Positions 54,058 to 64,000 of a stretch of 64,000 nt of DNA are shown here, piece by piece. The notes under the pieces are model-generated. The model did not search any database and was not told the origin of the DNA. It was given only the letters and a program-made list of their open reading frames with translations. The position numbers were made by a program, and so were the translations under genes. How positions within the stretch are numbered: position 1 is the stretch's first letter; each line of letters starts with the position of its first letter. Source of the stretch: Myxococcales bacterium (GTDB taxonomy: Bacteria > Myxococcota_A > Polyangia > Polyangiales > Polyangiaceae); contig JACPVJ010000144.1 in the NCBI GenBank assembly GCA_016191785.1, positions 21,726-85,725 of the forward strand. The letters run 5' to 3'.

Positions 54058-55962
54058 CTAGTTCGTTTCCTCGAACTCGGCGTCGATGACGTCGCCCTTC
54101 TTCTTGTCGTTCCCGGGCGGGGGGCCACCGGCCGCCGCGCCCGGCGCAGCACCCGCCCCGGCGCCCGCCGACTCGTAGAGCTTGCTGGCCATGGCGTACG
54201 CCTCTTTCTCCAGTCGGCCGAGGACGTCCTGCACCGCAGCGTCGTCCTGCTTCTCGATGGCGGCGCGGCCTTCTTTGATCAGCCCTTCCAGGCTCGAGAC
54301 GTCCGCACCCTGCAGCTTCTCCTTGTTCTCGGAGATCTGCTTTTCCAGCGTGTAACACAGGTTGTCGAGCTTGTTGCGCCGCTCGATCTCTTCGCGCCGG
54401 CGCTTGTCCTCGGCCTCGTGCTCGCCCGCTTCGGTGACCATGCGGCTGATCTCGTCCTCACTGATGCCGCTGTTGGCGGTGATGGTGATGCGCTGATCCT
54501 TGCCGGTGGCCATGTCCTTGGCGGTGACGGCCAAGATGCCGTTGGCGTCGATGTCGAAGGTGACCTCGACCTTGGGCACCCCTCGGGGCGCGGGGGGCAG
54601 CCCTTCGAGGTGGAACTTGCCGAGGGTGCGGTTGTACCGCGCTTCGGCGCGCTCGCCCTGCAAGACGTGAATCTCCACGCTGGTCTGCCCGTCGGCGGCG
54701 GTCGAGTAGATCTCTTTCTTCTGAGTCGGGATGGTGGTGTTGCGCGGGATCATCACCGTCATCACGCTACCCAGCGTCTCGACACCCAGGCTGAGCGGGG
54801 TGACGTCGAGGAGCACGACGTCTTGGACCTCACCGCCCAGCACGCCGCCCTGCACCGCGGCGCCGACTGCGACGACCTCGTCCGGATTCACACCCTTGTG
54901 CGGCTCTTTCCCGAAGAACTTCTTGACCGTCTCTTGGACCATCGGGATGCGGGTCGAGCCGCCGACCAGCACCACCTCGTCGATCTCGCTGGCCTTCTTC
55001 TTGGAGTCTTCGAGCGCCTTCTTGACCGGGGTCATGCTGCGCTCGACCAAGGGGGCGATCATCTGCTCGAGACGCGCGCGGGTGAGCTGCTTCTGCAGGT
55101 GCTTCGGGCCGCTGGCATCCGCCGTGAGGAACGGCAGGTTGATGGTGGTCTCCATCTTGCTCGACAGCTCGATCTTGGCCTGCTCGGACGCGTCCTTCAG
55201 GCGCTGAATCACCATCTTGTCGTTGGAGATGTCGATCCCGGTGTCCTTCTTGAACTCGGCGATCAGCCACTCCATGATCTGGTGATCGACGTCGTCGCCG
55301 CCGAGGTGAGTGTCCCCGTTGGTGGCGATGACCTGCACCACGTTGTCGCCCACCTCGAGGATCGAGATGTCGAAGGTGCCGCCGCCGAAGTCGTAGACCG
55401 CGATGACCTCGTTCTTCTTGCTGTCGAGTCCGTAGGCCAGCGCCGCGGCGGTCGGCTCGTTGATGATGCGACGCACCTCGAGACCGGCGATCTTTCCGGC
55501 GTCCTTGGTGGCCTGGCGCTGCGAGTCGTTGAAGTAGGCGGGGACGGTGATGACCGCTTCGGTCACTTTCTCGCCCAGGTAGTCCTCGGCGGCCTTCTTC
55601 AGCTTCATCAGCACCTTGGCCGCGACCTCGGGCGGGGCCATGGCCTTGCCGCGCGCCTCGATGGCGACGTCGCCGTTCTTGCCGCTCACCACCTTGAACG
55701 GCACGCGCTTGCGCTCTTGCTCGACCTCGTCGAACCGACGGCCGATGAAGCGCTTGGACGAGTAGACCGTGTTCTCGGGGTTGGTCACCGCTTGGCGCTT
55801 CGCGATGGTGCCGACGAGGATCTCACCTTTCTCGTCCCACGCGACGACCGACGGGGTGAGGCGCGACCCCTCTTCGTTGACGATGACCTTGGGCTCTTTG
55901 CCCTCCATCACCGCGACGACGCTGTTCGTCGTTCCGAGATCGATTCCGATGATCTTGCCCAT
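54058..55962 (-). CDS. dnaK: Chaperone DnaK (Hsp70)
   Basis: The 634-residue product is full length. IIGIDLGTTNS (ATP phosphate loop), DAGKIAGLEVRRIINEPTAAALAYG, the VLVGGSTRIP motif and LLDVTPLSLGVETLG at the linker are all present, and the C-terminus ends in DAEFEETN. It binds unfolded peptides in an ATP-driven cycle with DnaJ and GrpE, which are not in the window. A predicted promoter lies at 56080-56107 and an inverted repeat covers the likely start site; no CIRCE element was found. AGGAGA lies 11 bases before the ATG. Confidence 0.98.
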   Translation of the reverse strand: MGKIIGIDLGTTNSVVAVMEGKEPKVIVNEEGSRLTPSVVAWDEKGEILVGTIAKRQAVTNPENTVYSSKRFIGRRFDEVEQERKRVPFKVVSGKNGDVAIEARGKAMAPPEVAAKVLMKLKKAAEDYLGEKVTEAVITVPAYFNDSQRQATKDAGKIAGLEVRRIINEPTAAALAYGLDSKKNEVIAVYDFGGGTFDISILEVGDNVVQVIATNGDTHLGGDDVDHQIMEWLIAEFKKDTGIDISNDKMVIQRLKDASEQAKIELSSKMETTINLPFLTADASGPKHLQKQLTRARLEQMIAPLVERSMTPVKKALEDSKKKASEIDEVVLVGGSTRIPMVQETVKKFFGKEPHKGVNPDEVVAVGAAVQGGVLGGEVQDVVLLDVTPLSLGVETLGSVMTVMIPRNTTIPTQKKEIYSTAADGQTSVEIHVLQGERAEARYNRTLGKFHLEGLPPAPRGVPKVEVTFDIDANGILAVTAKDMATGKDQRITITANSGISEDEISRMVTEAGEHEAEDKRRREEIERRNKLDNLCYTLEKQISENKEKLQGADVSSLEGLIKEGRAAIEKQDDAAVQDVLGRLEKEAYAMASKLYESAGAGAGAAPGAAAGGPPPGNDKKKGDVIDAEFEETN

Positions 55963-56040
55963 GACGCTCTGTTCTCCTGGTGCTTCGGCGGTGCCCGGCG
56001 GGCAGTCGAGAGTGTGACCGCGCCTCGCGAGCCCTCGCGC

Positions 56041-56070
56041 CCCGCGGCGTTCCGAGTTTTCGGCCGCGGG
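56041..56070 (-). promoter_or_regulatory. Inverted repeat near the dnaK transcription start
   Basis: The 8-base arms CCCGCGGC (56041-56048) and GCCGCGGG (56063-56070) are separated by 14 bases, immediately downstream of the predicted dnaK start. It could be an operator or a leader hairpin. Confidence 0.4.
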
Positions 56071-56079
56071 ATGGGTCGG

Positions 56080-56107
56080 AAGATAACCACCAGGCTACCG
56101 GGGTCAA
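56080..56107 (-). promoter_or_regulatory. Predicted dnaK promoter
   Basis: On the minus strand TTGACC (56107-56102), 16-base spacer, TATCTT (56085-56080). It diverges from the tRNA promoter. Confidence 0.5.
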
Positions 56108-56140
56108 CGGTGGAGGAGGGCCCGCCCTCGAAGGATTTGG

Positions 56141-56168
56141 TTGACAGATCGAGTTCCGCGGATACCCT
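56141..56168 (+). promoter_or_regulatory. Predicted tRNA-Ala promoter
   Basis: A perfect -35 TTGACA (56141-56146), a 16-base spacer and TACCCT (56163-56168). The mature tRNA begins 14 bases past the -10. The GC-rich discriminator fits stringent control of stable RNA. Confidence 0.6.
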
Positions 56169-56182
56169 CGCGGTCCCTTCCC

Positions 56183-56258
56183 GGGGCTGTAGCTCAGCTG
56201 GGAGAGCGCTGCGTTCGCAATGCAGAGGTCAGGGGTTCGATCCCCCTCAGCTCCACCA
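56183..56258 (+). tRNA. tRNA-Ala, anticodon CGC
   Basis: A complete 76-base cloverleaf with encoded CCA. The acceptor stem GGGGCTG pairs with CAGCTCC and includes the G3:U70 pair, the universal alanine identity element. The anticodon stem CTGCG/TGCAG encloses TTCGCAA, giving anticodon CGC, which reads GCG codons and suits this GC-rich genome. The T arm contains GTTCGATC. The last 12 bases overlap the 3' end of the protease gene on the opposite strand. Confidence 0.97.
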
Positions 56259-57458
56259 AAACCCGATCCACTTACCCGCGCCCAGTCGGCGGCGCGCCAG
56301 ACCCAAACACAGGCCCAACGTGGCGAAGACCCAGGGCACGGGCTTGGCCGGCCCCCGCTCTCCGCCCAGCGAGCAGCCTCCGCCACTGTCCGAGTCCGCG
56401 GCGTTGCCTGCCGGCGGCGCCGCGCAGACGCCGAGCGAGGTGCACTCGAGGCCGGCGGCGCAGGGCGAGCTGGCGTTGCACACCGCCGCGCACGTGCCTG
56501 TCTCCGGCGCGCCCGCGGCATAGCACTGGTAGCCGCTCGGACAGCCCTGCCCCTGCCCGCAGCTCTGGCCCTGGGCGCTGCCGCCATCGGGCGGCGGCGG
56601 CGGGGGCTCTTCAGGGTCGCTCTTGCCGCTGAGCGCCCAGAACGGCGGCTCGGCGCCCGCCTTCTGTGCGGCGTCCTTCGCCGTTTCGACGATGAACGCG
56701 CTCCACGCCGACACCGCGCCGTAGATCGGCGTGGTGCAGCCCTCGCCACCGCGGGAGACGACGCCGACGACCTTGCCCTTGGCGTCGAGCGCCGGGCCGC
56801 CCGAGTCGCCCTGACAGATGCCGGTGTCACCCAGGAACTCGCTGCCCGCGATGCTGGGGTGCCCGCACTCTCCCGGGCCGCACTTCACCGCGAGGCCGCC
56901 CAGCGCCATGCGCTCGCCACCGCTCCAACCCCCTGAGGTGCCCTGCTGGCCATAGCCGACCGCCGAGTAGGGCTCACCGGCGACGACCGGGACGTCGATG
57001 CGCGGCACGCGCGGCGGCACGTCGACGTTCTCGGCCAGGATGATCATCGCGACGTCGAACCCGCAAGCATCGTCACCGTCCGCCGGCACACGCACCTCGG
57101 CACTCTTGAACCACTTCCCTTGCTGCGACAGCTGCTGGTCCGTCGAGACGAAGAACCCGCCACCGGCGTAGGGCGAGCCGAACTTCGAGACCCCACACTG
57201 CACGGTGCCGCCAGTGTCCGGGACGATGGGCGACACGCAATGCCGCGCGGTGAGCACCAAGTTCGGCGCGATCAGCGAGCCGGTGCACATGCCGCCGTTC
57301 ATGGCGAACATCCCCACCACGTTCACGTCCTCGAAGTCCTCTTGGCCGCCCTTGATGGCGGTGGTGCTCTCACCAGCCGGGGGCTCGGTGGCGGGTGAAG
57401 CTCCGCAACCGACTGCCGAGAGTGAGACGAGACAGGACACGAGGAGGGTGCGCTTCAT
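56247..57458 (-). CDS. Trypsin-like serine protease with lipobox and MYXO-CTERM-like tail
   Basis: The ATG at 57458 gives 403 residues. The leader ends in a lipobox-like LSAVGC. The S1 triad is complete: His in LTARHCV, Asp in GFDVAMIIL, Ser in GDSGGPAL. After the protease domain (about 40-265) come a Pro run, a Cys-rich module (about 295-350), then a Gly-Gly-Gly-Cys stretch followed by the hydrophobic VPWVFATLGLCLGL and ARRR, the MYXO-CTERM pattern for sorting to the cell surface. Both a lipobox and a C-terminal anchor are present, which is unusual. The final codons and stop lie in the antisense of tRNA-Ala. Confidence 0.92.
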   Translation of the reverse strand: MKRTLLVSCLVSLSAVGCGASPATEPPAGESTTAIKGGQEDFEDVNVVGMFAMNGGMCTGSLIAPNLVLTARHCVSPIVPDTGGTVQCGVSKFGSPYAGGGFFVSTDQQLSQQGKWFKSAEVRVPADGDDACGFDVAMIILAENVDVPPRVPRIDVPVVAGEPYSAVGYGQQGTSGGWSGGERMALGGLAVKCGPGECGHPSIAGSEFLGDTGICQGDSGGPALDAKGKVVGVVSRGGEGCTTPIYGAVSAWSAFIVETAKDAAQKAGAEPPFWALSGKSDPEEPPPPPPDGGSAQGQSCGQGQGCPSGYQCYAAGAPETGTCAAVCNASSPCAAGLECTSLGVCAAPPAGNAADSDSGGGCSLGGERGPAKPVPWVFATLGLCLGLARRRLGAGKWIGFWWS

Positions 57459-57490
57459 GTCGATCCTTCCGGGTAGAACGTGGCCCACGT

Positions 57491-57520
57491 CGGCTCGCGT
57501 GTTGGATCACGCGCGAGCCG
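57491..57520 (-). promoter_or_regulatory. Inverted repeat upstream of the protease
   Basis: The 9-base arms CGGCTCGCG (57491-57499) and CGCGAGCCG (57512-57520) lie 33-62 bases before the protease ATG. This could be an operator or a leader hairpin. Confidence 0.35.
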
Positions 57521-57651
57521 AGCGCCGCTGGGGGGACCCCTCGTTCTTACGGTGGGGCGCCGGTGTCGGCCAGCGTGAAGTCTGCGTTTTCGGCTGGATC
57601 TCGTGCGCCAGAGGTGGAAAGTAGCAGCGTCGCTAGAAAGCCGGTGCCCAG

Positions 57652-58428
57652 GTGTCCCCCGAAATCTGCTTGACGCAACCGATCTCCGCCCCGCGCTCGC
57701 GGATCTGGCGAGCGTGCAGCAGCGCGCGGGGCATGACCGCCTGGCAGGCCGACGAAGCCAGCGGCGAGCTCGAGGCGGGCTCGATGCTCGAGCTGCGATG
57801 GCCCGCGCTCGGCGTCGAGCTGTCACTCGGCGTGCTCGAGGTCGTCCCCGAGCGCCGGATCGTGCTGGCCAAGGGCGCGACCCGCGTGGTGCTCGAGCTC
57901 GACGACGGCGGCGTCGCGCTCACCCACTCCGGGGTGGGCGACGGCGACGAGCGCGAGGGCGTGAGCTCGTCGTGGCAGCTCAGCCTGGGCTTGCTCATGC
58001 ACTATTGCGAGTCCCATCCCGAGAGCTCTCGCAGCGTGCGCTGGCTGATGCGACCGGCGCGAACCAACACCGACACCGCGCACGTGTTCTTCACCGACCG
58101 AGACGCGCTGGCGAGCTGGCTCGGTCGCGGCGACGGAGTGGGCGCGGCCGGCACGCGCTTCAGCTTGGACCTGGGCGCTGGCGAGACGATGACCGGGCGA
58201 GTGCTCTCCCATGCGCCCGGTCGCGACGTGGCGCTGAGCTGGGAACAGGACGATCACTCCGTGGTCGTCCTGCGCACGCTGCCGCAGCCCTTCGAGCCCG
58301 GGGTGCGCTTGGTCGTGCTGTCGTACTCGCGCTGGGGCGAAAAGCCCGCCGTCGAGGCGCGGCTCGGCTTGCTCGAGGCCGCCCACCACCGGCTGATCCG
58401 CGTGCTCGACGGCGAGCGGAGCGCGTGA
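57652..58428 (+). CDS. AHSA1/SRPBCC-type protein
   Basis: The 258-residue product starts at GTG 57652. The first 130 residues follow the AHSA1/START-like pattern: a strand beginning EICLTQPISAPRSRIWRAC, then ADEASGELEAGSMLELRWPALG and VVPERRIVLAKG, with a closing amphipathic helix containing SWQLSLGLLMHYCE. A second, partial copy of the same fold (about 150-255; TRFSLDLGAGETMTGRVL) follows, so it may be a tandem SRPBCC protein. Such helix-grip proteins bind hydrophobic ligands; the ligand here is unknown. It is the only plus-strand coding gene between minus-strand neighbours. Confidence 0.78.
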   Translation: MSPEICLTQPISAPRSRIWRACSSARGMTAWQADEASGELEAGSMLELRWPALGVELSLGVLEVVPERRIVLAKGATRVVLELDDGGVALTHSGVGDGDEREGVSSSWQLSLGLLMHYCESHPESSRSVRWLMRPARTNTDTAHVFFTDRDALASWLGRGDGVGAAGTRFSLDLGAGETMTGRVLSHAPGRDVALSWEQDDHSVVVLRTLPQPFEPGVRLVVLSYSRWGEKPAVEARLGLLEAAHHRLIRVLDGERSA

Positions 58429-58438
58429 GCGGTCGGGC

Positions 58439-59715
58439 TCACTTCACCCAGCCGGGCGTGTCCTTGCATTGCCACTTGAACCCGGCGTAGTCGAGGTCGA
58501 TGTCGACGAGGTAGGTCTTCACCGTTTTCTTGTCGAACCACCTCCCGTAGACGTGGCGGCCGTGCACCGACTTGTACGCCAGCGTGCTGCCGAAGTTCAC
58601 GTCTGGCAACTGGCACCGCTTTCCCGTGGCCAGGTCGAGCGTCGCGAGCGCAGTGCTTCCTCCGTAGTACGAGCCCCAGTCCTCCGGGCTCGGCTCGGCG
58701 GCGCCGAGCGGCGCCTCGTTCCACACCGCCAGCCCGTCGCCGATCCCCGGATAGACCTTCGCCCGCGGCTCGCCCGGCGAGTCGAAGGTCGCGCGCCGCG
58801 TCATGCCCGTCGAAAAATCGTGGAAGTACACCTCGCCGCCCTTGCGGGTAGAGAACACGTGGGAACCTGGTCCCGGCGGGTCGCGGTAGTCGATCCAGGC
58901 GTACTGCTTGCGATCCGCAGCGCAGCTGCCGTCCACCTGCAGCTCCTTGCCGTCATCGAGCTTCTTCTGCGCCTTCAGCTCGGGCAGCTCGGGGTCGATG
59001 ACGTAGATCTTGCCGTTTTCGCAGACGAGCAGGCCCTCGGTCGCGCACACCGAGTAGCACGAGCCGAACGCCAGCCACTTCTGCTCGCCGGTCTGACGAT
59101 TGCGCGAGTGGATCCCTTTGAAGGTGTAGAACACGTACTTGTCGTTCAGGGCCGTCAGCTCGCTGCCGTCTGCGCTTCCGTCAACCGGCGTCCAACGGAA
59201 GACAGTCTTGGTCTCGCCGGTGATCAGGCTCGTCAGCTCGATCTGGCCGTCGCCGATGCCGAAGGACCGCGCGCTCGACATGTAGTCGCCCCACAAGCCG
59301 AGCTGGATGTGCCCTGTGTCGTTCTTGCGAGGTACGAGCGAAGTGATGCTCTCACCGACGCCGGAAAAGCCCACGCCTTGCCCATTGGACGAGAGCCCCA
59401 TCACGCGGCCAGTGGTGTATCCGGGGATGTCGCCGGTGCTGCTGATGGGCACGTTGAGCGCCACCCGGCACCCCGGGCCGCAGTCGGGGTTCTTCTCGGG
59501 GCCCACCGTGGGCCAGTCCTTCGGCTTCGTGTCGTGCCAGATCGGGTCCCAGGGCTCGGCCCCGTCACCGTCTGCCCCGTCGCCGGCGGCGCCACCCCCG
59601 ACGCCTCCGGTTCCGCCGGTTGCCGCGCCGACATCCTCGCCGCCAGGACAGCCCCCGAGCACCAGGAATGGCGAGGCCATGACCAGCGCGCCACCCAGCC
59701 AGCGCGATGCGCCGT

Positions 59716-59719
<4 letters not shown>
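58439..59719 (-). CDS. Propeller-like lipoprotein
   Basis: The GTG at 59719 overlaps the stop of the large upstream gene (GTGA). The 426-residue product has a lipobox LGGC (Cys24) and a Gly/Ala linker. The main chain has recurring segments (for example VYFHDFSTGMTRRATFDSPG and ALATLDLATGKRCQLP) typical of a TolB/YncE-like beta propeller. No enzyme motif is present. Co-translation with the phase-variable-looking protein suggests they work together at the surface. Confidence 0.78.
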
Positions 59720-63829
<4,110 letters not shown>

Positions 63830-63835
63830 CGTCCG

Positions 63836-63842
63836 CCTCCCT
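63836..63842 (-). promoter_or_regulatory. Shine-Dalgarno of the phase-variable-looking gene
   Basis: AGGGAGG on the minus strand, 6 bases ahead of the ATG at 63829. The other ATG at 63854 has none. Confidence 0.75.
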
Positions 63843-63860
63843 GTCCCGCGCCATGTCGGG

Positions 63861-63889
63861 ATTATCCGCCTCCGCCCCGTCCGAGGCAA
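63861..63889 (-). promoter_or_regulatory. Predicted promoter of the phase-variable-looking gene
   Basis: On the minus strand TTGCCT (63889-63884), a 17-base spacer, and GATAAT (63866-63861). The expected start near 63854 gives a 25-base leader to the ATG at 63829. The same -35 sequence occurs at 9315-9320. Confidence 0.6.
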
Positions 63890-63923
63890 GCCAACCCCAG
63901 TCCCCCCCACTCTTGATCGGTGA

Positions 63924-63951
63924 AGCGCGGCGCGCGATCGCGCGCCGCGCT
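63924..63951. repeat. Perfect 28-base palindrome
   Basis: AGCGCGGCGCGCGA followed immediately by its reverse complement, with no spacer. It lies 35 bases upstream of the predicted -35 box and could be a binding site for a dimeric regulator or the end of a transcript entering from beyond the window. Confidence 0.5.
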
Positions 63952-64000
63952 CTGGGGTGGGGGCGGGAGGCCGAGGAGGTGGCGTGCCTTGGGCTCGGGG

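Noticed and set aside
55963..56110. A CIRCE (HrcA) operator for dnaK
   Set aside because: No TTAGCACTC-N9-GAGTGCTAA or close variant is present; only a GC-rich inverted repeat is seen.
56183..56258. An attachment site or mobile element at tRNA-Ala
   Set aside because: No integrase gene or direct repeat of the tRNA 3' end was noticed in the flanks; neighbours are ordinary chromosomal genes.

Overview
The window is very GC-rich (roughly 70% by eye), tightly packed, and almost certainly from a myxobacterium-type member of the Myxococcota, most likely Polyangiales/Sorangiineae. The evidence is: many exported lipoproteins with Gly/Ser/Thr or Pro/Ala linkers and Cys-rich modules; MYXO-CTERM-like C-terminal anchors; three Hanks-type Ser/Thr kinases and a PP2C phosphatase in 64 kb; strong GC3 bias with GTG/TTG starts; and pervasive 4-bp GTGA/ATGA start/stop overlaps. 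No phage, insertion sequence, CRISPR array or large foreign island is visible, and no gene-free stretch exceeds 300 bases.

Layout. 1-9.3 kb (mostly minus strand): a DUF2254-like membrane protein cut by the window edge; an exported LAS-type metallopeptidase lipoprotein; and an operon running kinase > HD-like/PATAN scaffold > small C6H2 zinc-finger plus histone-fold protein. 9.3-19 kb: a DUF2330-like surface protein, Cys-rich lipoproteins, a radical SAM enzyme, a His-Gly-repeat methyltransferase lipoprotein, a kinase with a cNMP-binding domain, an alpha/beta hydrolase, a hot-dog protein, a YjbQ protein and a BrkB-type membrane protein. 19-32 kb: a propeller/fibronectin-like secreted protein next to a SpoIVB-like (S55) peptidase; a PilZ protein coupled to a tiny membrane protein; an outer-membrane barrel; a GH172/DUF2961 lipoprotein; a DUF362 protein; a ComEA-like helix-hairpin-helix protein; and a formylglycine-generating-enzyme-like lipoprotein with no canonical start codon. 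32-34 kb: hisG and murA overlap. 34-49 kb (plus strand): a kinase/TolB-like/TPR protein, a thrombospondin-type-3/OmpA-like protein, a HEAT-repeat protein, xseB, a CinA-N protein, RadC, a PP2C phosphatase with a cNMP domain, a FecR-like lipoprotein, two envelope proteins and an RluA-family pseudouridine synthase. 49-64 kb (minus strand): membrane and lipoproteins, a geranylgeranyl-reductase-like flavoprotein, dnaK, tRNA-Ala(CGC) on plus, a trypsin-like MYXO-CTERM protease, an AHSA1-type protein on plus, a propeller-like lipoprotein, and a 1.3-kaa exported protein.

How the parts relate. The dominant theme is signal transduction linked to envelope biology: kinases, a phosphatase, c-di-GMP (PilZ) and cyclic-nucleotide sensing domains lie among lipoproteins, barrels and secreted proteases. 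Housekeeping genes (murA, hisG, xseB, dnaK, tRNA-Ala) are interspersed.

The best leads are two. First, the last gene carries eleven CGTG (CACG on the coding strand) repeats between a well-formed promoter/Shine-Dalgarno/ATG and a signal peptide. As sequenced it is out of frame, and losing one repeat or gaining two would restore it. This is the hallmark of a phase-variable contingency locus. Second, a bacterial histone-fold domain is fused to a zinc finger and sits in a kinase operon.
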